From Lepas anatifera (Eukaryota; Arthropoda; Thecostraca; Lepadidae): a stretch of 64,000 bases of DNA. The notes beneath the pieces are model-generated. The model saw nothing but the letters and a program-made list of their open reading frames with translations, was not told where the DNA came from and did not search any database. Of this stretch, positions 21,275-35,286 are shown in pieces. Position 1 is the stretch's first letter, and each line of letters opens with the position of its first letter. Location of the stretch: positions 558,001 through 622,000 of the forward strand of contig JAOTON010001129.1 in the NCBI GenBank assembly GCA_034440635.1, written 5' to 3'. The translations under genes and the position numbers were made by a program.

Positions 21275-22583
21275 CTGTTGTAGTTCAACAACCACGTTTA
21301 GTGTTTATATGTCCCTTAGATTGTCCAACACTAACGGAAATTTTTCTACATTTTTCTTACATGGATGGCTCCGGCTTTTTTGGAGTTTCCGCCACTCTTG
21401 CCACAGTTTTTCTATTCTATGCCGGTAACTCCGCTCACTGATGGTATGTATTCTAGCCATATGCCAGAACGGGAGGACTTTTTCGACAGTCTTTTCGTAC
21501 GCCTATTGTCTGTCATCACTATCATAAGCCATGTGGTAGAAATACTTGAGGACCTGTTGTGCTGTGAGAAGCTGGCTCCTGTAATTGAGGAGGAAGGCTG
21601 ATCCACGTAAAAGACGCGGGTAGTGGATCGAATCGCCGGCAATTTGATCGTATTTGACTGGCCAGCAATGGTGGATCCAAGGTGGGGGGGGGCTCAGGCC
21701 TCTCCCCCGAAATGTCAGAGTTCCTATAGTTTATAGATCTTCTGTCTCCATAACTTAGCCTGTGATCAAGCCAAACTAAAATTCTAAGAGTTTCTCACCG
21801 GAATAAGAAAAAAGATCCGTAGAAGATCACTTCGGTTATCAATTAGTAACATGATCTTCCGAAAAACTATGTTATTGCAGGCCCGAGCCTGGCTACAATA
21901 TGGCAGTTTTCCTGAACATTTGAAGATGCTGCATTTTACTTCATTATTCATAAACTTTTATTTTTAATCAAAGCGTACATATTGGAAAGGTACCTAGTAA
22001 TATGGTGTGGTGGACTGCGGCTTATTGAGGCAGAATCTAAGGATGGTATAGTTCATGTTCGGGATAAAACATGTGAGCGAATCTCAGACTTTCTTTATTG
22101 GTTTAGTCTTATGAAAATCCATTCCTGACACAGTTTTGCCATTTTTACCAACCAAAGTGTTATAAATAAATGCTCCTCACGTGACCGAAGTAATTCACTA
22201 TGGATGGTCACAGAGTGCGTATTAAATAAAATACACATCGAAATAGGTATGTAAATGCCTACATTTACTCAAATATGATGGTTAACTTAATATTAAGAGT
22301 AATCTGGCTTCTAGATTCAACCAAATACGTTCCAAATAAACAGGTTTATGGCAAACGACCGGTGGATTTCGGTTTCTTGGCTCTGAGCAGAAGGCTATAT
22401 CTCTGTGGCATCAAAACAGGTTTTTACCATTTTTTTACAAATTCAGAATTTCAAATCCAATCCGCGACCTAGAATTTTTTGAATTTCTATGATTTTGGTA
22501 CCATTGGATTCAGGAGGTCTCAAACAAGGGGAAAAACCACCGCCATCAACAATTTGCATGGTCGGTGCAAAATGAGGCACCCT
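21275..22583 (-). repeat. Right arm of the ~2.9-kb inverted repeat
   Basis: Inverse complement of 19,661-20,970. The outer end at GAGGCACCCT (22,575-22,583) meets a different flank from the left arm. Confidence 0.85.
21305..21588 (-). pseudogene. Transposon protein fragment in right arm
   Basis: The minus-strand reading VLKYFYHMAYDSDDRQ, an in-frame stop, then LPFWHMARIHTISERS, EKLWQEWRKLQKSR and a final LDNLRDI before a stop. It is the mirrored, longer version of the fragment at 20,622. The final (L)xDL(F)DI-like end fits the suspected family. The in-frame stop makes it a pseudogene. Confidence 0.5.
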
Positions 22584-22627
22584 ATTCTGCAGGGAATCAA
22601 GACCCCATTTGGAGCGGGACTGCTTAA

Positions 22628-24833
22628 CCCATTAACGCCCGCACCTACTTCCAGCTTTCAAATTGGCAAAACAAATGTTTTCCTATGTTTAGAATATGCC
22701 CAATAAGATGTCCCGAAAGTTTTAAATCGATACCACTTTTAGATTCTGAGATATGACACCGGACAAAAATGACCCGCTGGGCGTTTGGGACATCGGCTGG
22801 CACTGCGCGGCCGGCTTCCGGGCGGCGCAGTCACCGCACTCAGCGGCCCAATGCGCATGGCTTTACTGCAGTTTTGTAAGTGTTTTTATTTCCTCTTGTA
22901 TACTGGCCATAGTAAAATGTTTAGACGGTTTTATGCTCTTAAGGTTTAATTAAAGACAACACTAACTGCATTTGCAAATAGTATACAATAGTGGTTAACC
23001 TAGACTGATGATTTGCGGGGGATAGACTAAAATTGTGAACGTCTTAGTATTTTAAGAAATTTTTGAATATCAAAGGTTTTTGGAAACCGTTTCTCTTGTC
23101 TCTACCCCTTCCTCCTCTGCCTCCCAGACTTTGTGACTGATGCTCACTAAGCTTTTAACGAGTAATCGTAATATTCAGTATATGGATGAAAAGTTTTGAA
23201 AACTCAATCCGTTATCTGTCCCCACCCGGTGTACATTTGTTGATTAATCTCCAAGTCTACAAACGGGTCCATTTCATCTTTCAACTTTTCTTTGGAGCAA
23301 GTAGCGCGCTCCATAGTTGCATCAATGTGAACCTCCACATTTCCAGGCACGCCACTGGTCATTGTAACGCTGGTCGCATCATCTTTCTCATCCTCATGAC
23401 TAATGTATTTTGTGATGGTATGATGATGATATGCACCTGATCCGCTCCGCTATCTTGCGCACTTAGAACAACTTATTCTGCTTCTTTTTGCAAAACATTT
23501 GATCTGTGGCATTGCTAACAACTATGCTTTAGATATATTTATGTCTCCATGGCTGGAGATTTCCTCTCGATCCAGGAGGGGTTCTGGATGGTTTAACGCT
23601 AGCATTGCAACCCAAGCCTAGACAAATCTGTGGGAGACAAAAATCCAGGCGGGTCTTGCCCCTCCTCCCCGGGATGTTCACTCATGGTAGTTTCACTTGA
23701 CTAGAACCAAGCCGCAATAGTGCTAGTTGCGTTTTAGACAGAGTTCTTGAACTTCCCATGCTTTCACCATTTCAAACTGCTCCGGACGTTTGACACTACA
23801 CTATCTTGTCAAAACAAACCAGCGTGGCGGCCGCGATAATTTCTAACTCATTTTGTCAGCTGGTCATTGGCTTTCAATCAGTAGTGGCCAGGGGCTGGAA
23901 GGCTTAACCCCCTACCGAAATGTCAGTGTGCCTATAGTAAATGCGTTACTGAGGGCTATTCGAGGCCATGGCGGGGAGGCTCTGATCCCTAACCCCCATC
24001 ACCCAATGAGTCCTCAATCGCTACTGTTCTCTATCCTCTCTATCCACTCACACAATCCATCAATGGAAAAGAAGGTTGCTAGCTTAACAGTGAAGTCAGT
24101 GCTAAAATTTCGATAAGTTTTCAAAACCCCTGAAAATTGTATTTAATAACGCCTTTACAAAATCCTGGAACCATCTTGCATGTTTCCGTTAAAAATATGC
24201 GATAATCATTCCCAAAAGAAGACAGAACCCGAAAATGTTAGGAAGCATTTCATGAACTTCAAAATTTCCAAAGGTATCGACATTGCACTAAAAATCTTCA
24301 GATTTGATGAAAAATATCTAAACTGGCAACCCTGCATTCGCAGGACCCACAATGCCTCCCTTCCCTCTAGGTAACATTATGCACCTAACACACTACACGG
24401 GAGGACAGGACACATCCTTTTCCTCATTTTCAGCGGCCCGCAGATGTCCGCAACGCCCAGCGGGTCATTTTTGTCCGCTTCATATTTGACGATATCTCAT
24501 GGCAAAGCCGTTCAAGAAAATCTTACTGCTTCTTCACCATCTGACTCCTAGTGGTCTTGGCTTAATGTCAATCATGCAAAACCTTTTCAGCTTTCCATAT
24601 GTTATTGCGAGATACAAAATTTGCCGAGCTATCTCACGCTGACCAAAACCTCGCCAAAATAAGTTCCACCAAAATCGTCTCATAAAAACTTCGAATTTTC
24701 AAACATATGTTTCCAGCTTATCCACGCTCTGAAACACACATACATATCATAAACATGAAGATCACTTCACTGGTACCGATTCTGCAGCCTGCCAAAGTCA
24801 GAGGACAAAAATGACCCGCTGGGCGTTAATGGG
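22628..24833. mobile_element. piggyBac-like non-autonomous element
   Basis: The ends CCCATTAACGCCC and GGGCGTTAATGGG are perfect 13-bp inverted repeats flanked by TTAA (22,624-22,627 and 24,834-24,837), the target of the piggyBac superfamily. Subterminal ACAAAAATGACCCGCTGGGC occurs at 22,763, near 24,450 (inverted) and at 24,805. The 2.2-kb interior has no transposase. The internal subterminal copies suggest either a composite of two smaller elements or long imperfect arms. Confidence 0.85.
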
Positions 24834-24837
24834 TTAA

Positions 24838-25506
24838 TAAAACTTAGATGCATTAGTGTTAAAAGCATGTCTCCTAATCAGGGGCGCAGCCAGGGGGTGG
24901 GGGCACAGAGGGCACGTGCCCCCCCCATCGATGCCGGGGTGCCCTTTTGATTGCCAGGTGGTGTACCCTCTTTGGGCCGTGCCGCTCGAAATTTAGTGCC
25001 CTACGCCGTTGAGCCCAGATGGAACTAGACTGTATTTAGCGATTTAAACTATTGTTTGATAATTAAGTGCCTTTTTGGTCAGCTAGGACATTCTGTCGCC
25101 TTTCCAAGCACCCGGGAAGAGTATAGGCACGTAATCCGTTTCCAGATAATGCCCCATCGTCGCCAATAATCGTACGGGCGGAGCTAATCTGGTGGTGCCC
25201 CTTGAGCTCATCTGGTGCCCCCTGAGCGCTGGTCTTGGCCCCTGGAGCTGATCATGTGCCCCCTGAGCTGATCTGATGGCCTCGTAGTCAATCTGCCCCC
25301 CCCGATCTTTATTCACCTGTTAACTCTTCTTGCCAGCGGGTGCCTGAAGTTTGAGCTCAAATTTCGTGCTAATGATATTGTCACATTTCATTCCATGTTG
25401 TTCCTGTCTCCAGCTTAGTGTCGTATTTGTGATGTTATGGGGTTTTACAGCATACAATTTGGTCTCATTTTGAGAATCATTTCATTTTGAATGAAAACGT
25501 TCTTAC
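24838..25506. other. GC-rich MITE-like remnant, no gene
   Basis: CAGGGGCGCAGCCAGGGGG at 24,879 resembles a hAT-type end and is followed by a GGGCACGTGCCCC palindrome. No matching right end or duplication is clear. The rest shows nothing recognisable. Confidence 0.3.
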
Positions 25507-25676
25507 TTCCCGGTTGTCATCGTCTTCTGATCCCATTTGATACTCTTGGACAATGGGCGTGTATGGTCTCCTTTCGCTCGGTCTTTGAACTGAAGCATTA
25601 GTGCTAGTTTGGCACTGAAGGATTGTCTGTCCCAGCTCCGAGATAAAAGGTGGTTTTGGGGAGCCGAGTCTCACGG
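25507..25676 (-). CDS. Candidate isolated host exon
   Basis: On the minus strand an AG acceptor at 25,677-25,678 is followed by an open stretch with QTSTNASVQRPSERRPYTP and VQEYQMGSEDDDNRE, then a GTAAGA donor at 25,501-25,506. Composition looks protein-like (polar, acidic cluster), unlike the transposons around it. A different minus frame just upstream (LVSLLGRKMQLWLKYQLSDD) is also coding-like. I do not recognise the product. Confidence 0.25.
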
Positions 25677-26353
25677 CTGCCGCGTATCTGGATCAGCGTG
25701 TCATCGCTGAGTTGGTACTTCAGCCACAACTGCATTTTGCGACCTAACAGCGACACCAGCTCTCGGGGAGCTGCTTACTTTGCTAAAGGCCTGGAAATTC
25801 CTCTTTGGAATGGTCAATGGCCTACCTATGGAGGCTAATGACATGTGCTAATGCCCAGGCCTGGCTGCATCTGGAGTTTTAAGCTACCACTATATGGATC
25901 ATTTCGGCACCCACGAAAGCGTGGTGGTCATTCCGACCCACTGCGATCTCGGAAACCAAAGGTGACACGGAAAAACATGAAGTCGCCGAATTCCCCACTG
26001 TCTCCTACTCTTGCACCAGGTCTGAACCATATTCATTGAACTGTGACGTCACTGGGGCAAAAAATGGGTCGAATTTTGCCCAGGCTAGAGAATGTGATGA
26101 GTCGGGAGCCGTTAGACTTGGAACAAAGCTTTCGTATCAATTGAAACAAAAACCTAGTGAGTTACCATAAAATGCAGCACAATTTTGTTTGGCGGGAGCC
26201 AAAATATGGCAATACCTTGAATACAACCTCACTTTCTATGCTGGGCCGTACTTCGTGCACTGGAAGAGAAGGTAAGAACTGTGGTCAAATCCCTCAAAGC
26301 CGACTGGATTAGTTTCCTTCTCCAATTTTGAGGATGGTGCCGGGCATTGTACT
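25677..26353. other. No gene recognised
   Basis: Apart from a short minus-strand coding-like stretch at about 25,665-25,775, I find no feature here. Confidence 0.3.
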
Positions 26354-26512
26354 ATGTACAATAGGGTGTTTGAGCCCACTATAGTAAAATTTTGTTTGTA
26401 TGGAACGAAGTCATATCGACTTTCCCCCAGCTCTATACGTAAAACTGAATCGATTGACACCCTTGAAAGCACAATAAATAGATATTTAGAGGTCGCGCAC
26501 TTTTATCACCAA

Positions 26513-26781
26513 AAACCATTACACTTGAAAGAGGCGCATTCTTTCTTGGTGCGCTTGGGTAGAGCCCTCAGATGGAGTTCCACCACCCGGAGCAGGTACT
26601 GCTTCTGCTTCTCGTCCTTGACGAATCCGTTGAAACTCTTGATGAGGGCGATCTCTCTTTTCCGCTGTTTTTGTCTTGAGTCGAAAGCTAAAGTTGTTGT
26701 GGCGTCCCATTTGATATAATAATCCTTCCCATATGTAGAAGGAGTATCGCAACAGATTCGACGCATATATTCTAAATTCAA
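26513..26781 (-). pseudogene. Penelope-like fragment, inverted copy
   Basis: The minus-strand reading YYIKWDATTTLAFDSRQKQ is the inverse duplicate of HYIKWDATTTLTFDSRQKE at 27,035-27,100 plus. The two share about 75 bp at high identity, then diverge. It is a partial, rearranged Penelope-like C-terminal segment. Confidence 0.55.
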
Positions 26782-26821
26782 CGTAATAACATATTATAAG
26801 CCACAGCAAACGATCAAACAA

Positions 26822-27228
26822 TTACTGGTCAAACCAAAGGACAGGATAGACAACCGGAAAAACCAGGCCCAGTATACAAGATGGAATGTAATGACTGTCC
26901 AAAAATATACATTGGAGAAAGCAAAAGCATGATGGAAGTCGGACAAGACGAACACCGAAAATCTCGACAAAAACTAATCCGAGGGTCAATTGACGAGAGA
27001 GCAGCGGAGGCCACAGCGGAACATCCGTTCAAGAGGGATCATTATATCAAATGGGACGCCACAACGACTTTAACTTTCGACTCAAGACAAAAAGAGCGGG
27101 AAATAAAAGAGGCAATCTACATCCAAACCACCACAAAACCAAAAATTGATAGAAATATCGGCAAAGTTACCATCTTCTCTGGATTTTTAGACCTCTTAAA
27201 ACGCCAGCCAAACAAGAGATTGAATTGA
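26822..27228 (+). pseudogene. Penelope-like element, GIY-YIG endonuclease fragment
   Basis: The frame reads ...KPGPVYKMECNDCPKIYIGES, matching the (Y).I.C.dC...YIGeT start of the GIY-YIG endonuclease of Penelope-like retroelements. It then runs through EH+... to EIKEAIYI.. and a stop at 27,226. The expected arginine region after YIGES is altered (MMEVGQDEH), so activity is unlikely. Reverse transcriptase is absent. Confidence 0.65.
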
Positions 27229-27530
27229 AAAATAACACGTGTTTAAAGCTAATAATTTTAAAATGATCTGTCATGTTCATAGCTAAGATTGTTCTTTCAA
27301 AGTGTACCCTGTCTTCGTGTTTTTCGCTTAGTTAGGTTCATGTCATAGTGTTATCTTCATCTCCCTTGAAAACGGGGGCGGATGCTTCCGAAATCGGTCG
27401 GGTCTTATGCTCAGGCTATTCATTATATAGTAATAAATGTTTTACATAATTTTAAAAATATTTCAGGTGTGAAAAAGAAAACCAAGCAAAAGTAAACCAG
27501 CGCCAGTATCAGTGTGGAAATGTGTACATT

Positions 27531-27675
27531 CATAGGCGTAGGAACAGGGGGGCAGGGGGCCATACCCCCCAATATTCTTGATTCTTAACCCTTAACCCTA
27601 TGGCGTTGACTGGAAAGAAATGACTTCCAAATGCACCGTGGCCTCCCCAATATTCTGGACGTTCCTACCCTTATG
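27531..27675. mobile_element. Small hAT-like MITE
   Basis: The ends CATAGGCGTAGGAAC and GTTCCTACCCTTATG are imperfect inverted repeats around a 145-bp body. The body segment ATGGCRTTGACTGGAAA is shared with the MITE at 53,914. The flanking 8 bp match only partly. Confidence 0.5.
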
Positions 27676-27849
27676 TGTAGGTACATTTGAATACATTTGA
27701 TAAAAAAGCTGCAAAAGTACGCGACCTCTAAATACCATCGAAATACATGGAAATTTCGCACAGAAGTTTGTAAGCAGATGAGGTTTGAGGGAACATCGAT
27801 ATGCGTCGAAATTTTGCATTTTGGAACAATGAAACACCCTAATGTACAA

Positions 27850-30667
<2,818 letters not shown>

Positions 30668-30689
30668 GGAAATTAACTTATTACTATGT

Positions 30690-30840
30690 AAGTATTTTCA
30701 CCGGTCTCCCAAGACTTGTAGGGACGCTCTCCATAGTGTCCGTAGCGACGGCTACGCTCATGTTTATTGTTGTGGGCGCAAAATGACCTCTGTAGTTGGC
30801 GCGCCCTAAAATACTTAAGACGCTAATGATGATGATAATC
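30690..30840 (+). repeat. SINE body/tail fragment
   Basis: The ending AATGACCTCTGTAGTTGGCG, CGCCCTAAAA and a GATGATGATAAT tail match the tail at 1490-1550. It is probably the 3' part of the same SINE family. Confidence 0.5.
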
Positions 30841-31136
30841 CGCCCTCTTACGCTGTTTGAAAAAATATCCCCATTTCTGCCAAAGTGCGAAAAGCCTGAA
30901 GGCATCAGGCAGTCAGAATCCGACGAATTTTCAATTCTTGAAGTGGGGTTTTCTTGTCAGCAGGAGGTGGTAAGCTACTTGCTTGGCCCCTTTGCGTTTT
31001 GCTGGTGGTGAACCTCATGTATAATAGAAGTCTTTTGGAATTTTTGGTCTATTTTTGATGATTTGATTATATATTTTGATGGACAGGTTTATATTTTCCG
31101 ACTGTGACCCGGCCAACTACATTTTAGCTGTTAATA
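30841..31136. other. No gene recognised
   Basis: A short mixed interval before the TIR element, with nothing recognisable. Confidence 0.35.
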
Positions 31137-31322
31137 TAGGGGAGAGTGGGTTAAGATGCCCAGGGTTTAGGGAAATCCGGGTTATGAAATAACCGCGGTA
31201 CCAACAGCGCTGCTTCATATGCCAAGTCGTAGCATGATCATTTATTTTCCTTATAGAGTCGATGAAATTGCTGATAATTATCATATTTTCTAACTATTAT
31301 GATTTTAATAGAGGCTTGCAAA

Positions 31323-31405
31323 GGGGCGTCTTACCCCATTGGATGGGTAAGACGCCCCTGGGGCTTGGTAAGATGCCCCACCCCTGGGCATCTTACCCCA
31401 TTTTG
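31323..31405. other. Internal hairpins repeating the terminal motif
   Basis: GGGGCGTCTTACCCCATTGG faces GGGTAAGACGCCCC, and a second GGTAAGATGCCCC faces GGGCATCTTACCCC. These repeat the terminal motif of the surrounding element. Confidence 0.7.
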
Positions 31406-31627
31406 GTCTATCGTTGATGAAGTATCTTTTTCGTAGTTCTTAGCTTCATTGTTTTTGTAATCATTTAAGTATTATTTAGAAGTCAGATTGTATTTAGAAT
31501 CGTCCACATACATTGATCAAACATGCAAGCGGCTTTTCACGTTTCCACATCAAATGATAAAACAAAGTTATGTAAAACTAACGATAAAAACCAAGGATAA
31601 AAGCTTACGATAAAAGTAATATAAAAT

Positions 31628-31779
<152 letters not shown>

Positions 31780-32429
31780 ACTAACGAAGTACGAAACGAA
31801 GTAAACTCGTACGAGGTTTGTGAGAACCTCCCCTAAATCCCCTACCTTGTCTCTTCTGCGTTCCCTTTGTTTCAATTCCCCATTTTTAAAGAAATATGGG
31901 CCAGAAGTTGTTAAGTGCAAAAATATTCACTTCATACAGTAAAAAATGGCTTGTGGCGACTCGAAGCTTCCTCCCACTAACCGTCACAGACTCCCAGTCT
32001 ATCATTTATGGCGCACAGCCACCTTAGCGTTCTCGTCAAGGCACACAGGCCCAGCCTTCACAGGCAGTGCACTCGATCCATTTTTCGCACGAGAGAACAA
32101 AACTCACTGCAGAAGAGATATCTAGTATCGTCATCCCCACTGTCTTTCTTCCCTTATACAGCTTTTGCCTGCCTCGTCCACGCCTTTTTAGATACCTTTG
32201 ATTTTGCAACCCCTTTAACTATTCTGTCTTCCAGAGCCTTTTTAGATGAATGTTGTTGCAAGTTCGGCTTTTGGAGTCAGAGTCTCACTAAGGTCATCAA
32301 TGGACTTGTCGCGGAGACCCTAGTCCCACCATCGGAGAGAGCAACTCCTGCAATGAAGAGTTAATTTAAAAGCCAAAGTAAACATCCCACAAATCACAGA
32401 GACGGCCGCCTCGCTCAGGTCACTCTCTC

Positions 32430-32590
32430 GCCAGTCAGTTACCAGCCGACCTACGTCGGGTAAACTATTGATCGCCGGAGCGTCTCAGGGGAACCGATCC
32501 CAAGCCTGCACATGCACTGCCACTGCATGTTCCTGAGCAGCGGGCCGGAGCCCAATGCTCTACCAACTGGGCTACCGGGATGGCAAATGT
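32430..32590 (-). repeat. tRNA-like SINE, minus strand
   Basis: Read on the minus strand, TAGCCCAGTTGGTAGAGC is a good tRNA A-box/D-arm match. The following GGATCGGTTCCCCTGAG is a weak B-box-like region about 100 nt away, too far for a tRNA. A tRNA-derived repeat is the likely explanation. Confidence 0.45.
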
Positions 32591-33648
32591 AGGGACGACG
32601 TAAGAGATCAGCTTTGCTTTGCAGGATTACCCATGTGGAGTATTTCAGGTCTAGCGCATTCATAGGCGAATCCATGGTAAACGATCCAGCCATAGCCCCT
32701 TACTAATTGGCCAAAATTGACCGATTTTGTCCAATTTTGTGTTAAAATAGGTTTTAAGGTTTTGTCCATTTTAATTTAACTGCTTTGCGCCTCCACTACA
32801 CCAGTTTGATCTGAACCCACCTTGAGGTCATCTCCGGTTGGGTCATCAGGCCAGGTCCGGTGAAGTCCCAAATAAAGCAGAGGACAGGAACGGGAGGATG
32901 GATCCCCTAACTCGTCAATCTGTGGGGACGTCTCCCAACAAGTTTTGGGATTCGACCTAGGTTTTTATTTTTCCCTATTACCTACCTACGTTGACCTACG
33001 TACATTTGTTCATGAGCTTCATGGTCATGAGCTTTTTCAAAGACAGTCAATATGTTTAAAGTTCACGTCCCCCCCCGCCATCACCAGTCCAGGGTCCGTA
33101 GCCCCCAGTAACAATTCCGTGGCGACGCCCGTGGGTAAGGTTTGGACTAACCCAAAGTTTAACACATAGTTGTTTACTCTAACAAATGGCGTTATATTGC
33201 TCTGGGGAAAGACACCCCCTTTCCACCGGGAGAGTTGCCCATGGGGCATCTTTCCCCATTCATTGAGGAGGCATCTTTCGCATCAGTACCCGAGCTAGAT
33301 AAAACCTGAAGGGCAAAAACGGTACAATTAACACACTCAAGGGAAATGCTCAGTTAATGAGTTCAATATGCCATCATTTGTAATAGGAACTCAAACAAAG
33401 CACGCATCGAATATTCTTCGAGATATCTGCAACCAATGTGGGCAGTTTTTTCTTAGTAAAGCATCGAAACAAAGACTTACCCACTAGCTTCACGCAACTC
33501 ACAGGAGGGAACTGAATTTTTGCTCAAGAAACTATCAAAGCATCTGCTTTCGACCAAGAACAATATTATTTACCAGTGGTGGCCCGGATTGCCGGAAGAG
33601 GGGATGGGGCGTCTTACTCGAAGGGGCATCTTACCCCACTCTCCCCTA

Positions 33649-34363
33649 ATGATATCACCAGGAAGCAGCAGTTCTGATACCGAGACAGTGAATTTATCAG
33701 CACATTACTCCATTTTACTCTTTTGTTCAATCCAGTCTTATGTGAGACGAATGAAAAGCTGGGAACATAAGCTGCAGCAGCGGGGTAGAAAGAATAATAA
33801 CGAAACACTGATGTTGCTTCGTTTTTCCCACTTCAGCCTCACTGCCATAACAGAAGTAGTCGGGAAAAGCATGTGCTTATCATCGCTTAAATCGTTTGCT
33901 AGCGGTACTGAGAGCAAAAACCCAAGGACGCAGGAACGTAGCCATAGACATCCTAGAAATGATGCTAATGACTTAAAAAGTATCCTGAAAAAGTTTCCTC
34001 GTTAATCTAAAAAAAGTGATTGGGATATATTTGTCTTTACCGAGCTCTCTTGGAGTGACACTGCATTCGATAGAGAAGCCTGAGCCATCCCCCAAAAAAC
34101 ACCCGATTTTCTTAGTGCGCTCCGGAAAACTTTGTGACATTATGTAATATCACTGCTTTATCACTGGTTTGGAAAATGATAAGATGCCTAAGATTTTCTT
34201 GATTCTATGAAACTCTCTATGAAACGCTGCCTCTGAAGAGCCGTGAAGCCAAAATCGTGATAATAAACCAGACTCCGATCAGTAGCGCAACCAAGTGGGG
34301 GGGGGGCCAGAGGCCTATGCCCTCCCGAAATATTTGGGGTACAATTTGAGGTAGCAGGAATAG

Positions 34364-34364
<1 letters not shown>
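33649..34364. other. No gene; small G-run MITE remnant
   Basis: The G-run and GAGGCCTATGCCCTCCCGAA at 34,300-34,345 resemble similar remnants at 21,665 and 23,880. No other feature is supported. Confidence 0.35.

Positions 34365-34414
<50 letters not shown>
34365..34414. repeat. (TA)n tract, left half of the split microsatellite
   Basis: Pure (TA) of ~50 bp ends exactly at the 5' LTR. It continues after the 3' LTR at 39,190. Confidence 0.95.
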
Positions 34415-34421
<7 letters not shown>

Positions 34422-34624
34422 TATGGAGTGATCAGCTGATTCTCGATCAGCTGACTGCTGTTTCTTGATCAGCTGACTGGCCGCCCGGCCCGATTGTTTA
34501 CGTTTTGGTTTGCAGCGGTCTTTCGGAAAATATAGTTTTCAGTCTTGGCACCGACGCGGATGTTTGCGGATACGAAATGGCGACTCCGAGAAATTAGATA
34601 AGAAACTAGCGACACAACACTACA
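34415..34624 (+). repeat. 5' LTR of Ty3/gypsy element
   Basis: A 210-bp direct repeat of 38,980-39,189 with three visible mismatches. The 3' copy has TGTAGTGT...ACACTACA, an 8-bp perfect inverted end; here the second base is A (TATAGTGT). Three copies of GATCAGCTGA lie in the first 65 bp and may be regulatory. The outer 5 bp ATATA match those after the 3' LTR, but the site is a (TA) tract. Confidence 0.95.
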
Positions 34625-34728
34625 AAATGGCGTTCAGGATGAGATCAGTGATCGAATTAAATTGGGAGTAGAAGTGCGCGTAGTTTCGTTAATTGTTTCT
34701 TTCCGTGACACGACAGTAGAGTGTCAGC

Positions 34729-35286
34729 ATGGATGGAGTGTCGCCGCCGCCGCCATTTTTGGCGCACCCCGGTCGACCTACAGTCGAGTGGGCGGTGTGG
34801 GAGGGTCGGTTTAGGAACTATTTGGTGGCGATAGGGGGCGAAACCTTCAGTGATCAGCGACAGAAGGCTATCCTGCTTCATTGCGTCGGGGATGAGGCAT
34901 ATCGTGTTTGTCAGAGCCTGCCGCCGACAGTGAAACTCGAAGGCGAAAGCGACGCGGACCTTGTTTTTTCGCCAGCTTCGAGGGTTTTACACGCCTCAAA
35001 CCAACGTCATTGTGGAGAGATACAAGTTCCGCCAGCGCCAACAGCACTCCAGCGAGACCACAGCTGAGTATGTTGTCGCCCTGCGACAACTGGCCCAGAC
35101 ATGCAGTTTCGGGGCCATGGAGGACGACCTCATCCGGGATGTGGTGGTCGAGAAAACTTCACACCCAAAGCTTAGAGAGCGCCTCCTTCAGGATAAGGAT
35201 CTAACCTTGGATAAGGTCCTAACTACCGCAGAAGCCTACGAGCGTGCAGTTCGCGAATCTGAAGTGATGGCCCTAAGGCTGCGGCT
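34729..35286 (+). pseudogene. gag: gag region, frameshifted
   Basis: This is the capsid-like part of the Ty3/gypsy element, starting at the ATG 105 bp after the 5' LTR. An alpha-helical gag typical of the group is split into three frames. The frame changes near a T-run at about 34,967-34,972, and changes back near 35,275 before the zinc knuckles. Recognisable gag features are the W..W..RF..YL start, an aromatic-rich helix region and a Y.FRQR...QHS..T..EYV..LR.LA segment. As written no continuous Gag can be made. The shifts are more likely mutations (homopolymer) than programmed, because two are needed. Confidence 0.8.

Larger units (their letters stand above)
26362..27841. mobile_element. hAT-like element with 8-bp duplication carrying Penelope fragments
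   Basis: The ends TAGGGTGTTTG and AAACACCCTA are flanked by ATGTACAA on both sides (26,354-26,361 and 27,842-27,849). Inverted similarity extends ~150 bp inward from each end, to the shared TTTAGAGGTCGCG block at 26,490 and 27,720. The 8-bp duplication and TAGGG ends suggest hAT. There is no transposase. The interior holds two Penelope-like fragments and a small MITE. Confidence 0.7.

Noticed and set aside
24879..25320. Complete hAT MITE starting CAGGGGCGCAGCCAGG
   Set aside because: No complementary right end or 8-bp duplication could be found.
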